A DNA stretch of 64,000 nt from Eubacteriaceae bacterium (GTDB taxonomy: Bacteria > Bacillota > Clostridia > Lachnospirales > Lachnospiraceae), in assembly GCA_902362875.1 (NCBI GenBank), contig CABIYF010000011.1, forward strand, positions 1 through 64,000. The letters are read 5' to 3'. This document shows positions 8,468 through 18,927 of this stretch, in pieces. Position 1 is the stretch's first letter, and every line of letters begins with the position of its first letter. Under the pieces are notes generated by a model. It was given only the letters and a program-made list of their open reading frames with translations. It did no database searches and had not been told where the DNA came from. A program made the translations under genes and the position numbers.

Positions 8468-8872
8468 TTATCCTTTTAATTTCTTACGAACTAACGCTCT
8501 CTTAAGTGCTAATTCAGCCCTCGCAATATCAATATCTGCTTTCTTGCCTTCAAGCCGCTTTCTGGCTCTCTCTTCAGCTTTCTTTGCGCGTTCAATGTCG
8601 ATATCTTCCGGCCATTCTGCGACTTCTGCTAAGATACTCATGGTTGTTTCGGTAACTTCCACGAATCCTTTTAATAATGCCGCTTTCTTCTTGGTTCCGT
8701 CTTCTTCTGTGATCGTTAAAACTCCTGGAGCAATGATCATTGTCATTGGAATGTGTCTTGCATAGATTCCAACTTCTCCTTCGGTTGTATTTAACTCTAC
8801 AAAAGTGACATCTCCTGTATAAAATGAGCGTTCTGGTGTAATGACTTCTAATTTCATTGTGTTTTCAGCCAT
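8468..8872 (-). CDS. atpC: F-type ATP synthase epsilon subunit (operon 1)
   Basis: Central-stalk subunit that couples and inhibits rotation of F1. The N-terminal beta-sandwich (LEVITPERSFYTGDV, TTEGEVGIYARHIPM) and the C-terminal two-helix domain rich in Arg/Lys/Glu are both present, at normal length (134 aa). It closes the ten-gene operon, 8 nt after atpD, and a strong hairpin follows. A second, diverged copy is encoded in operon 2. Confidence 0.95.
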   Translation of the reverse strand: MAENTMKLEVITPERSFYTGDVTFVELNTTEGEVGIYARHIPMTMIIAPGVLTITEEDGTKKKAALLKGFVEVTETTMSILAEVAEWPEDIDIERAKKAEERARKRLEGKKADIDIARAELALKRALVRKKLKG

Positions 8873-8880
8873 AGGATCAC

Positions 8881-10299
<1,419 letters not shown>

Positions 10300-10313
10300 T
10301 TATATCGAGTCCA

Positions 10314-11174
10314 TCACTTCAGGGCTTCGGCTCCTGAAATGATCTCTGTTAATTCTTGTGTGATCGCTCCCTGTCTTGCTCGGTTGTATGCAAGTTCTAA
10401 GCTTGAGATCATCTCCTCTGCATTGCTTGTCGCAGAATCCATTGCCTGCATTCTGGCTCCATTTTCACTCGCTACGGATGTGACTAAGGCTCCATAGATC
10501 ATGCTGCAAATGTATTTTGGAATCAGTAAGGATAGTGCTTCTTCCGGCTCTGGCTCAAAATTCATTGGAGCCTTGCTTTCTTTTTCTTCTTCCTTACTTT
10601 CCTGTTTGTTCTCAATCGGAAGTAATTTTACAAGTTTTGGTTCATGAACCACGGTATTTTTAAAATCTGTGTATGCCAGATAGATCTCACCGATCTCTCC
10701 GTCTTCGAAAGCTTTTAGAAGTTTCTCTCCTAAGATTCTGGCATCATCATAGACTGGCTCGTTGATCATCTCTGAATCGTCAGATACGATCTCATACCCA
10801 CGATGTTTTAACGTATCCATCGCTTTGTGCCCTACCGCATAGATCATGATATCTTCTTTGTTGATACCGCTGTCCCGGATCAGTTTCACGATATTGTTGT
10901 TATATCCCCCTGCTAATCCACGGTTGGATGAAATGGTAATGATCCCTTTCTTTGTGGAACCATTTTCCTGTAAATACGGATGATTGATATTGCCTGCTTT
11001 GGCTAGGATCGAACTTACTGTCTCATACATCTTGTTAAAGTATGCTTTTGACTCGTCTGCCCGCTGCTTGGCTCTCTGCAGTTTTACCGTAGATACCAGT
11101 TTCATCGCTTTTGTGATCTGTCCGGTACTTTCGATACTGGCTTTTCGTCTTTTAATATCAATTATCGATGCCAT
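10314..11174 (-). CDS. atpG: F-type ATP synthase gamma subunit (operon 1)
   Basis: Rotor shaft of F1. The N-terminal coil (MASIIDIKRRKASIESTGQI) and C-terminal helix (MDSATSNAEEMI, YNRARQGAITQE) are well conserved. An acidic/lysine-rich insertion of roughly 25 residues (KQESKEEEKESK) before the C-terminal helix is absent from the operon 2 gamma and lies in the surface domain. It sits between atpA (11 nt) and atpD (32 nt). Confidence 0.96.
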   Translation of the reverse strand: MASIIDIKRRKASIESTGQITKAMKLVSTVKLQRAKQRADESKAYFNKMYETVSSILAKAGNINHPYLQENGSTKKGIITISSNRGLAGGYNNNIVKLIRDSGINKEDIMIYAVGHKAMDTLKHRGYEIVSDDSEMINEPVYDDARILGEKLLKAFEDGEIGEIYLAYTDFKNTVVHEPKLVKLLPIENKQESKEEEKESKAPMNFEPEPEEALSLLIPKYICSMIYGALVTSVASENGARMQAMDSATSNAEEMISSLELAYNRARQGAITQELTEIISGAEALK

Positions 11175-11185
11175 GACAGATCACC

Positions 11186-12694
11186 TTACTTTCTAAATGA
11201 TTCTTTCGCTTCATTGATCGCTTTGATCAGTTTCTCTTCTGTCGCATCATCCATGACTTTTGTCTCGGCAATGCTTGTAAAGATCTCTGGATATTTTGTA
11301 TCGATCAAGTCAAATAATTCTTTCTGGAAATCAAGGATCTGATCTACCGCTAAGTCTAAGAGATGTTTCTTGACTGCTGCGTAAATGATGACAACCTGTT
11401 TCTCAACGGCTAATGGCTGATACTGTGGCTGTTTTAAGATCTCTTTGATTCTTTCACCCTGATCTAATCGTTCTTTTGTATCGTCATCAAGTTCAGATCC
11501 AAACTGGGCAAAGGATGCCAGCTCACGATACTGTGCAAGGTCTGTACGGATTGGTCCTGCGATCTTCTTCATGGCTTTGATCTGTGCAGATCCACCAACT
11601 CGTGATACAGAAAGTCCGGCATTGATCGCTGGTCTGAAACCTGCGTTAAACATCTCTGTTTCCAGATAAATCTGTCCATCTGTGATGGAAATAACGTTCG
11701 TTGGGATGTATGCAGATACATCGCCTGCCTGCGTCTCGATGATCGGAAGGGCTGTTAAGGATCCTCCACCTAATTCATCCGATAATCTGGCTGCACGCTC
11801 TAATAATCTGGAATGTAAATAGAATACATCTCCAGGATAAGCTTCACGTCCAGGTGGTCTACGAAGAAGTAAGGAAAGTGTACGGTATGCAGTTGCATGT
11901 TTGCTTAAGTCGTCATATACAACTAATACGTCTTCTCCTCTCTCCATCCATTCTTCACCGATCGCACATCCTGCGTATGGTGCGATATACTGAAGTGGTG
12001 CTAATTCACTGGCTGTGGATGCTACGATCGTTGTATAATCCATTGCACCAAACTCTTCTAATGTCTTCACGATATTAGCAACTGTGGATGCTTTCTGCCC
12101 GATCGCTACATAAATACAGTGAACGCCCTGTCCTTTCTGGTTAATGATCGTATCGATCGCGATCGCTGTCTTACCAGTCTGACGATCTCCGATGATCAGC
12201 TCACGCTGTCCTCTTCCGATCGGTACCATCGCATCGATCGCTTTGATTCCTGTCTGAATCGGAGTATCTACGGATTTTCTTGAGATAACTCCTGACGCAA
12301 CTCTTTCAATTGGACGATATTTATCTGTCTCGATCGGACCTTTATTGTCAATTGGCTGTCCTAAGGAGTTTACAACACGTCCTGTCAACGCGTCTCCAAC
12401 TGGCACTTCTACCACGCGGCCCGTTGTCTTGACAATATCGCCTTCGTTAATATTTCTTCGGTCACCTAAGAGAACTGCACCTACGTTGTCCTCTTCCAAG
12501 TTTAATACCATTCCATAAACTTCCCCCGGAAATTCAAGCAGTTCTCCCTGCATTGCTTTCTCAAGTCCATGGATTCTGGCGATTCCATCGGCAACCTGTA
12601 TTACCGTTCCAATATCAGAGGTTTCAAGCTTTGTTGAATATTGTTTGATCTGTTCTTTGATGACAGAACTGATCTCTTCTGGTCTTAAATTCAT
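11186..12694 (-). CDS. atpA: F-type ATP synthase alpha subunit (operon 1)
   Basis: Non-catalytic nucleotide-binding subunit of F1. Walker [10 protein letters not shown], the [11 protein letters not shown] segment, and the arginine-finger region ([11 protein letters not shown]) are present; 502 aa is standard. It lies between atpH (21 nt) and atpG (11 nt). The paralogue in operon 2 is clearly diverged. Confidence 0.98.
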   Translation of the reverse strand: MNLRPEEISSVIKEQIKQYSTKLETSDIGTVIQVADGIARIHGLEKAMQGELLEFPGEVYGMVLNLEEDNVGAVLLGDRRNINEGDIVKTTGRVVEVPVGDALTGRVVNSLGQPIDNKGPIETDKYRPIERVASGVISRKSVDTPIQTGIKAIDAMVPIGRGQRELIIGDRQTGKTAIAIDTIINQKGQGVHCIYVAIGQKASTVANIVKTLEEFGAMDYTTIVASTASELAPLQYIAPYAGCAIGEEWMERGEDVLVVYDDLSKHATAYRTLSLLLRRPPGREAYPGDVFYLHSRLLERAARLSDELGGGSLTALPIIETQAGDVSAYIPTNVISITDGQIYLETEMFNAGFRPAINAGLSVSRVGGSAQIKAMKKIAGPIRTDLAQYRELASFAQFGSELDDDTKERLDQGERIKEILKQPQYQPLAVEKQVVIIYAAVKKHLLDLAVDQILDFQKELFDLIDTKYPEIFTSIAETKVMDDATEEKLIKAINEAKESFRK

Positions 12695-12715
12695 GGGGCT
12701 TATCTTCCTCCTGTT

Positions 12716-13261
12716 CTATAGTTGTATTTGTGACAGATATCTTCCCATCGAATCAAGCTTTGTACGGATAGAATTATCCACAATCCGATCATCCATACAA
12801 AGGATCAATCCACCAATGATATCTTTATCTGTCTCATAAGTCACCTCTAACTTCTGATATTCAGAAGAATCTATGACTTTCTTTAAGATCTTGTCTTTTT
12901 GTTCTTGTGACAGCGGCATTGCTGACGTTACATGTAAAGCTCCGATTCCTAACTGACGCTTGATATTGGAAATGATGTAAGTAAAAATTCCATCAAATTC
13001 TTTAAAACGCCCTTTCTTGATGATGATCATCAAAAATCCTGTCATATCATCAGAAACCCGGCCGTCAAAAACGTTCTTTGCTGCCTCCATCTTCTCTTCT
13101 TTTGTGATCTGGGGATGATTTAGGAAATTCACGAAATCTGTGTTGGAATCTAAGATTTCTTTGACAGCTTTCGCTTCTTCCAAAGCTTCGATGAGATCGT
13201 CCTCATCTGTTTTCACAGAAATATAGGCATCCCCGTAAATTTTATCTACTCTTGAAGCCAT
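12716..13261 (-). CDS. atpH: F-type ATP synthase delta subunit (operon 1)
   Basis: Peripheral-stalk subunit joining b to the top of F1. The family is poorly conserved, but the helical N-terminal domain and the C-terminal GGLILCMDDRIVDNSIRTKL segment are characteristic. The start overlaps the end of atpF by 16 nt, implying translational coupling. 181 aa is typical. Confidence 0.94.
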   Translation of the reverse strand: MASRVDKIYGDAYISVKTDEDDLIEALEEAKAVKEILDSNTDFVNFLNHPQITKEEKMEAAKNVFDGRVSDDMTGFLMIIIKKGRFKEFDGIFTYIISNIKRQLGIGALHVTSAMPLSQEQKDKILKKVIDSSEYQKLEVTYETDKDIIGGLILCMDDRIVDNSIRTKLDSMGRYLSQIQL

Positions 13262-13767
13262 GTCTTATCACCCATTTCCTGTAAGGTCTGATCAACTAAA
13301 GCATTCTGGTCTGCTTCGTCCATCTGATTCTGGATGAATTTGCCAGCCATTAAAACTGCCATCTTAACCATCTCCTGCTTCATCTGATCTCTTGCACCTA
13401 TCTTAGCAAGCTCTGCCTCATGATTCGCACTTTCTATGATCCTTGCGGCCTCTTCTTTGGCTCCTGCAACGATCTCTTCCTCTCTCTTCAGTGCTTTCTT
13501 TCTGGCCTGCGCCATCAAGGCATCTGCTTCTTTTTCAACATTTTTTAGTTTATGATCGTATTCGGCTTTTAACTTTGCAGCTTCTGCCTGATCGGCTGCT
13601 GCCTGATCGATCTCATTTGCAATTCTGTTCTTACGGTCTTCTAAGATCTTACGAACCGGTTCAAACAAAATATAGGAAAGCAGTGCAAACATGATGAACA
13701 CTGCGATTCCCTGCATAATCACATCAAAGCCAAGCTGAATATCTAATCCAAATATTCTTCCGTCCAC
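13246..13767 (-). CDS. atpF: F-type ATP synthase subunit b (operon 1)
   Basis: Peripheral-stalk subunit. One N-terminal membrane helix (residues about 15-35, VIMQGIAVFIMFALLSYILF) is followed by a long Ala/Lys/Glu-rich coiled coil through residue about 165. The length is 173 aa. A single b gene implies a homodimeric stalk. It overlaps atpH at its 3' end. Confidence 0.95.
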   Translation of the reverse strand: MDGRIFGLDIQLGFDVIMQGIAVFIMFALLSYILFEPVRKILEDRKNRIANEIDQAAADQAEAAKLKAEYDHKLKNVEKEADALMAQARKKALKREEEIVAGAKEEAARIIESANHEAELAKIGARDQMKQEMVKMAVLMAGKFIQNQMDEADQNALVDQTLQEMGDKTWLQE

Positions 13768-13794
13768 GCCTTGGCCTCCCTTCGGCTTGTTTTA

Positions 13795-14082
<288 letters not shown>

Positions 14083-14117
14083 TTAAAGTTTCCCATCTTG
14101 ATTGTTGATAGATAGTC

Positions 14118-14849
14118 TTAAGCTTCCCGCTTATCTGTGATAAATGTCATCGTCAGCATTGCAAATACAAATGTCTGGATCGCTCCGGAGAACAGATCAA
14201 AGTACATATGCAAGAATGCCGGTACACCTAGCTGCGCAAGCCATGGCAGCAATCCGTACCACAATGCCATCATGATCGTACCCGCCATAATATTTCCAAA
14301 CAAACGAAGAGACATTGAAAGTGGTGTCGCAAACTCTCCGATCAGGTTAATTGGAAATAAAATTGGGATTGGTTTGAAAAGATCGGTAAATACATGTAAT
14401 TTACTCGTCTTAAACGCACTGTACTGAATCAGTACAAATGTGATCAACGCCAATGCAAGCGTCGTTCCATAATCCGCTGTCGGTGGTCTTAAGCCAAATA
14501 ATCCTGATGTATTGGAGAAAAAGATAAAGACCATGATCGTACCAATATAATTTACAAATGGACGCCAATGTCTTCCCATGTTTCCCTTTACCAGATTATC
14601 AAGCATCTCCACAACCATCTCCACAAAATTCTGAAGTCCTGACGGCTTCTCATCTCCGTGAAGAACTGCATGTCTTGCGATCAGTGCTAATACAATGATA
14701 AATACCATAACGATCAGCGTCGTCACATGCGTTGTCGTGATCCAGACTTTATGCCCGAAAAATTTCAGCGGAATCAGCCCATGCACCATAAAGTCAACGT
14801 CATCACCGGATGATGCTGCCAACATCATGGGGGCATTCATAATTCCCAT
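14118..14849 (-). CDS. atpB: F-type ATP synthase subunit a (operon 1)
   Basis: Stator membrane subunit with the ion half-channels. About five hydrophobic helices are visible, and the essential arginine lies in SMSLRLFGNIMAG. I start at the ATG at 14849 (MGIMNAPMM), preceded by AAGGAGG; the frame is open a further 144 nt upstream but that part reads as leader and contains a hairpin. The result is 243 aa, normal for the family. Confidence 0.94.
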   Translation of the reverse strand: MGIMNAPMMLAASSGDDVDFMVHGLIPLKFFGHKVWITTTHVTTLIVMVFIIVLALIARHAVLHGDEKPSGLQNFVEMVVEMLDNLVKGNMGRHWRPFVNYIGTIMVFIFFSNTSGLFGLRPPTADYGTTLALALITFVLIQYSAFKTSKLHVFTDLFKPIPILFPINLIGEFATPLSMSLRLFGNIMAGTIMMALWYGLLPWLAQLGVPAFLHMYFDLFSGAIQTFVFAMLTMTFITDKREA

Positions 14850-14881
14850 GGCATAACCTCCTTTTCTGCTTATTATCACCT

Positions 14882-14917
14882 TTCTGACAGAAATGCCATA
14901 TCTCATCTCTGTCAGAA
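14882..14917 (-). other. Intercistronic hairpin between atpI and atpB
   Basis: A perfect 10-bp inverted repeat (TTCTGACAGA / TCTGTCAGAA) with a 16-nt loop. It lacks a U-tract, so it is not an intrinsic terminator. Its position after the regulatory genes atpZ-atpI and before the structural genes suggests a role in mRNA processing or stability; that is inference. Confidence 0.6.
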
Positions 14918-14931
14918 CGATGTCATTCACA

Positions 14932-15336
14932 TTACTCCTGCAAGATCTTCTTTGTGATATGCTCGTGAACCGGCTTTTGTAAAAATGCTGCAAACTTGCT
15001 GCTTAAGAGTCCAACAAGTGCTGCGATAAATGCACTCATACTAAGCTTGATCATCACGTACAAAATAACCAAAGTCACTACATAACGGATCAAAGCACTT
15101 ATGATCATATGCCGGCTTGCCTGATTGGTATCCATCATCACAGACTTCTGAATACTTACCATCATCGTCGTGATCATGGTCCATGCTGCGATCAGTCCAA
15201 CCACTGCTCCGATCAGATATCTTAGATCACCTCTGGTTATTATCATACCCAAAATTGCAGATAACACTCCGCCTAGAAGAATTCCGATCATTAGATCCAG
15301 GTATGTCTCGTCTAGCTGTCTTAATTTATCTCTCAT
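14932..15336 (-). CDS. atpI: ATP synthase subunit I
   Basis: Small integral membrane protein of the AtpI family, which helps assemble the c ring in Na+-type and alkaliphile ATP synthases. Four hydrophobic segments are visible (starting near residues 15, 38, 80 and 105 of 134). Its start overlaps the end of the upstream small membrane gene by 11 nt. Operon 2 has no counterpart, which fits the idea that the sodium-type ring of operon 1 needs AtpI. Confidence 0.88.
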   Translation of the reverse strand: MRDKLRQLDETYLDLMIGILLGGVLSAILGMIITRGDLRYLIGAVVGLIAAWTMITTMMVSIQKSVMMDTNQASRHMIISALIRYVVTLVILYVMIKLSMSAFIAALVGLLSSKFAAFLQKPVHEHITKKILQE

Positions 15337-15568
15337 CTTTATCCTCCATATCTTCCTGTTCTAATATATTATGGATCAGAGAATATACTCCTCTGATTCC
15401 TCCCATAATACCAAGAATCAGAAAAAGAAGAAACAGATTTGTGGAAAAATGTTTATCTATCCACAGTCCGATCGCCATGCATAAAAAAACAGAAGTCAAC
15501 ATCGTGATCCCAATCTGCGTTACCATCGACAACATCTTGATCACTGGTCCGTACTTATGCATAGACAT
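15326..15568 (-). CDS. atpZ: AtpZ/AtpI family small membrane protein
   Basis: First gene of ATP synthase operon 1. The 80-aa protein has two membrane helices (about 18-37 and 43-62) separated by a short polar loop (WIDKHFSTN) and a charged C terminus (EQEDMEDKDER), as in AtpZ-type proteins found at the head of atp operons. Proposed roles include Mg2+/Ca2+ uptake with AtpI. An AGGAGG site precedes the ATG. Confidence 0.85.
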   Translation of the reverse strand: MSMHKYGPVIKMLSMVTQIGITMLTSVFLCMAIGLWIDKHFSTNLFLLFLILGIMGGIRGVYSLIHNILEQEDMEDKDER

Positions 15569-15600
15569 TTCCTCCTTTTAGCGAAATCTTTGTAAAGTTT

Positions 15601-15633
15601 ATTATAACATTTTTCCCAAATACAAGCCACCTT
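15601..15633 (-). promoter_or_regulatory. Candidate promoter of ATP synthase operon 1
   Basis: A perfect TATAAT (minus strand) lies about 33 nt upstream of the atpZ start. No good -35 is found at 17 bp; a TTGTAT is present at a short 13-bp spacing. The -10 is convincing, the -35 is not. Confidence 0.5.
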
Positions 15634-15654
15634 ATTTTTTATCCTTTATCTATT

Positions 15655-15710
15655 TTTAACAAAAATAACCAGGAAAATCTGATTTTTCGTCATTTTTTCC
15701 CTGGTTTCTT
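15655..15710 (-). terminator. Terminator of the aminotransferase gene
   Basis: AACCAGG and CCTGGTT pair around an A/T-rich loop, extended by A/T pairs. On the minus strand the stem runs into a T-rich tract. It separates gabT from the ATP synthase promoter. Confidence 0.7.
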
Positions 15711-15734
15711 CTTATTAAATAGTCATTCAGTTTT

Positions 15735-17120
15735 TTAGATAAAATTTTTCATTTTTTTCTGATTATTTTCTAATAATTCCTTGATGACTGACTCATAAAT
15801 ATCAAGTCCGGCTTCTAACTGTTCATCTGTCATAACGAGTGGTGCAAGGAAACGGATGACATTTCCATATGTACCTGCTCCTTCGATCATCAATCCTTTT
15901 TTCGCACATCCGTTGATCACTGCTGCTGAGAATTCTGGATATGGTTCTTTCGTCTTCTGGTCTTTGACAAACTTAAGTCCGATCATTCCACCAAGTCCAC
16001 GGACATCTCCGATGACTGGATATTTTTCTTTCCATTCATTAAATCTCTTGGATACTTTTTCACCGATCTCACAAGAACGTCCTGCAAGGTCATCTCTTTC
16101 CATGATCTCGATCGTCTTTAAAGCTGCTGCACATGCTAATGGGTTACCACAGAATGTACCACCGATCGTTCCTGGTGCTGGAGCTTCCATGATTTCTTCT
16201 CTTGCAACGATCGCTGATAATGGAACCCCTGCGGCAATAGATTTAGCTGTTGCTAAGATATCAGGCTGTACTCCTGCTTCTTCCCAGTACTGTGTTGCAA
16301 ACATTCTTCCTGTGCGGCAGAATCCTGTCTGGACTTCATCTGCAACTATCAAGATTCCATTTTCATCACAGATCTTTCTGACCGCTTTCACCCATTCGAT
16401 CGGTGCTGGGATAAATCCACCTTCACCCTGTAATGGTTCTACTACAATAGCTGCGATACTATCTGCTGGCCCACACTGTTCAAAGACATCTTTGATAGAA
16501 TTTAAGTAATAATCTAAAGCCGCTTCCTGTGGCATTCCTTCTGGATTTCTATAGTAGTATGGGAACTGTGCACGATAAACACCATCTGGGAAAGGTCCCA
16601 TTCCAACCGCATATGCTTTTTTAGATGTCATAGACATCGTCATCAAAGTTCTTCCATGAAACGCTCCGGAAAATACGATGATATTTGGTCGTTTTGTAAA
16701 TGCTTTTGCGATCTTAACTGCATTTTCATCTGCTTCAGCACCACTATTTGCGAAAAATACTTTTTTCTTATTACCTTTGACCGGTGCGATCTGTGTTAAT
16801 TTTTCAGATAAAGCAACGTATCCTTCATGAGTGACTACATTGTACATTCCGTGGAAATATTTTTCTGCCTGTGCTTTCACTGCTTCTACAACTTCCGGCT
16901 GTGAAAATCCGATATTTAAAACTCCGACTCCACCGATCCAGTCTAAGAATTTATTTCCATCAACGTCCTGAATCATAGCTCCTTCACCCTTTTCGATAAC
17001 AACTGAGTAAACGCATTTGATCGCAGATGGATTCACTGCTTCTCTTCGATCAATGATCGCCTGTGCTTTTGGTCCTGGTAATGTTTCTGTGATGATCTCT
17101 GGTAAATCTGTTCTTAACAT
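15735..17120 (-). CDS. gabT: Class III aminotransferase, probable 4-aminobutyrate aminotransferase
   Basis: PLP-dependent transaminase moving the omega-amino group of GABA (or a similar omega-amino acid) to 2-oxoglutarate. Visible motifs: NSGAEADENAVKIAK, FSGAFHGRT, the DEVQTGFCRTG block with the PLP-binding Asp, and the Lys of the Schiff base in TAKSIAAGVPL. Start chosen at the ATG with AGGAGG (17120); the frame is open 78 nt further upstream, across the leader hairpin. Length 461 aa. A divergent PucR regulator lies upstream and probably controls it. Ornithine/lysine or beta-alanine transaminase are alternatives. Confidence 0.9.
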   Translation of the reverse strand: MLRTDLPEIITETLPGPKAQAIIDRREAVNPSAIKCVYSVVIEKGEGAMIQDVDGNKFLDWIGGVGVLNIGFSQPEVVEAVKAQAEKYFHGMYNVVTHEGYVALSEKLTQIAPVKGNKKKVFFANSGAEADENAVKIAKAFTKRPNIIVFSGAFHGRTLMTMSMTSKKAYAVGMGPFPDGVYRAQFPYYYRNPEGMPQEAALDYYLNSIKDVFEQCGPADSIAAIVVEPLQGEGGFIPAPIEWVKAVRKICDENGILIVADEVQTGFCRTGRMFATQYWEEAGVQPDILATAKSIAAGVPLSAIVAREEIMEAPAPGTIGGTFCGNPLACAAALKTIEIMERDDLAGRSCEIGEKVSKRFNEWKEKYPVIGDVRGLGGMIGLKFVKDQKTKEPYPEFSAAVINGCAKKGLMIEGAGTYGNVIRFLAPLVMTDEQLEAGLDIYESVIKELLENNQKKMKNFI

Positions 17121-17169
17121 ATTGGTATCCTCCTCTATCTTTTGAAAGGTTATTTTTCGTAAATAAAAA

Positions 17170-17211
17170 AGGTACAACAAGGATGCTTTGTTCAACACCT
17201 TTGTTGTACCT
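17170..17211 (-). promoter_or_regulatory. Leader hairpin resembling a transcription attenuator before gabT
   Basis: AGGTACAACAA pairs with TTGTTGTACCT in the leader, extended by two further pairs across a one-base bulge. On the minus strand the stem is followed at once by a TTTTTTATTT run, so it has the form of an intrinsic terminator, 50 nt before the gabT start. It may equally be the DNA operator of the divergent PucR regulator, being a perfect 11-bp inverted repeat. I found no antiterminator stem by eye, and no T-box sequence. Confidence 0.65.
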
Positions 17212-17370
17212 GTTGACTGTATTTTTGCATATTTTTTATCGGTTTCCTATATTCTTTTATCACAATTTTCCTTTGATTCTTTGTGTTCATTGCACAAATA
17301 GTATCAAATATGGTAGACTATTTTTACATGACTTCAAATGAATAGGACACAAATAAAGGAGGGCAGATTT

Positions 17371-18540
17371 ATGCCTCTTACATTAAATGAATTATATATA
17401 CAAACCAAACATCAATACCATCTTTCCATGATCGCAGGTGAAACTGGGATCGATCATATCATGAACTGGGTTTATGTCTCTGAAGACAGTTCTACCCACG
17501 ACTTTCTAAAGGGTGGAGAACTGATCATCACGACAGGGATCAACTGTCAGGATGAGGCTTCTCTTTATGATTTTATTGAAACGATGATCAAAAGCCATAC
17601 TTGCGGGATGATCTTAAATACAGGAAAATATATTCTTTCCGAAGATATCACTGATTCTATTAAAGCATTGTGCGACAAACACAACTATCCATTGATCGAG
17701 ATGCCTTGGAAAGTTCATATTTATGATATTACGAGAGATTATTATAATAAGATCTTTATGGATACACAGAAAGATACTTCTATCACGGATGCATTTTTAT
17801 CTTTTATTGAAGAAGATTCCCTGCACCATTATGATGCTTTGCGAATTCTTGAAGACAATCATTTTGAGAAAGAAGATTGTTATGAGATTGCTTTAATGAA
17901 ATGTAATAAGAAAGCGATCTCTGATGATCTTAAATTACGTCTGCTGTTTTTGATGGAAAGTTATATCAAACTAAACGATCTGGATATTCATATTGCTTTT
18001 TATAAAAATCATTTTTTGTTTGTTTTTCATGACATGGAAGAAGAATTGATTTATAACGAAATGTCTTCTTTGATCTCTACACTGAAAAGTTCATTTAAAA
18101 AAATGCAGATTTATGCAGGAATTGGAAGTTCTGTCCACACGCTTCGTGAGATTCATGTAAGTTATCAACGTTCTCTGGCTGCTCTTGTTTATGCTGTGAA
18201 TAAAGGACAGGAAATTGCCCGGTTTGAGGAGATGGGATTCTTTCGGATTCTTCATTCTGTGAATGATAAAAATCTTTTGATGGCTTATCATGATGAGTAT
18301 TTGAAGAATATTGAAGAGTATGATGAGATTCATGATACAAATTATCTGGAGACGTTGCATCAGTATCTGCTTTGTAATGGGAGTATCCAGCATGTGGCTT
18401 CGAATATGTTTTGTCATCGAAATACGATTACTTATCGGATGCGGGTGATCGAGGATCATTGGAATTTGAAGTTGGACGATACGGTGGAGAGATTTCATTT
18501 GATGACGGCGTTTTTTATCCGGGATTATTTGAATTTGTAG
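17371..18540 (+). CDS. PucR family transcriptional regulator
   Basis: DNA-binding regulator with an N-terminal PucR-like sensing domain (about residues 5-115: LTLNELY, GGELIITTGIN, MPWKVHIYDITRDYY) and a C-terminal PucR-type helix-turn-helix (about 330-390: HQYLLCNGSIQHVASNMFCHRNTITYRM). The ATG at 17371 has AGGAGG in front; the open frame extends 33 nt further. PucR relatives control purine, GABA, proline and other amine catabolism, and the divergent aminotransferase gene makes GABA or a related amine a plausible effector. Confidence 0.9.
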   Translation: MPLTLNELYIQTKHQYHLSMIAGETGIDHIMNWVYVSEDSSTHDFLKGGELIITTGINCQDEASLYDFIETMIKSHTCGMILNTGKYILSEDITDSIKALCDKHNYPLIEMPWKVHIYDITRDYYNKIFMDTQKDTSITDAFLSFIEEDSLHHYDALRILEDNHFEKEDCYEIALMKCNKKAISDDLKLRLLFLMESYIKLNDLDIHIAFYKNHFLFVFHDMEEELIYNEMSSLISTLKSSFKKMQIYAGIGSSVHTLREIHVSYQRSLAALVYAVNKGQEIARFEEMGFFRILHSVNDKNLLMAYHDEYLKNIEEYDEIHDTNYLETLHQYLLCNGSIQHVASNMFCHRNTITYRMRVIEDHWNLKLDDTVERFHLMTAFFIRDYLNL

Positions 18541-18727
18541 TTTGATGACGGAAATTGTTGGTGAAAATAATTTCCGTGATTCAAACCACTACACAATGTG
18601 TATGTTAAACGAAACCTTAAAAGGAGAGAATTTTCAGTTATCAATCATCTAAAAGATGTAAACCAACATAGTAAAACATCCACTCTTCTGTCTTGAAAAT
18701 CTTAATTGTATACGGGAATGTCTTCAG

Positions 18728-18927
18728 GTATTCATAAAAACATAAAGAAAGATAGGTGTACGAAATGATAGAATTTCATAGGATTTTTTGCAAAATCGCA
18801 GCCAACACGGGCACTGTTTGAACGCAGTGAGTTGTGCAGGAGTGTTGGCGGATCAGCGTTTTGCAAAAAATCCGTCAATGAAATTCGTTTTTCGTACACC
18901 TATCTTTCTTTATGTTTTTATGAATAC
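18728..18927 (+). ncRNA. Hairpin element, copy 2 (covarying structured motif)
   Basis: A 200-nt foldback at the convergent 3' ends of pucR and an ABC permease gene. The outer 38 bp (18728-18765 with 18890-18927) pair perfectly. The core reads on the plus strand: CGCAGC, helix A (CAACAC/GTGTTG), GGG, helix B (GCAC/GTGC), GTTTGA, GAGTT, CAGGA, GCGGATCAGCG. About 140 nt inside the arms match copy 1 (reverse orientation), while the outer arms are unrelated to copy 1. The right arm lies inside the permease reading frame and encodes its last residues. Imperfect inverted similarity continues beyond the perfect arms (18690-18727 against 18928-18970). The rest of the gap (18541-18727) shows only a 9-bp hairpin after pucR. 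Confidence 0.7.

Noticed and set aside
17170..17211. T-box or known riboswitch before gabT
   Set aside because: No T-box sequence or specifier stem could be found; only the terminator-like hairpin is evident.
18728..18927. Hairpin elements as IS200/IS605 or group II intron remnants
   Set aside because: No transposase or reverse-transcriptase codons, no intron domain V motif; the arms differ between copies, unlike IS ends.
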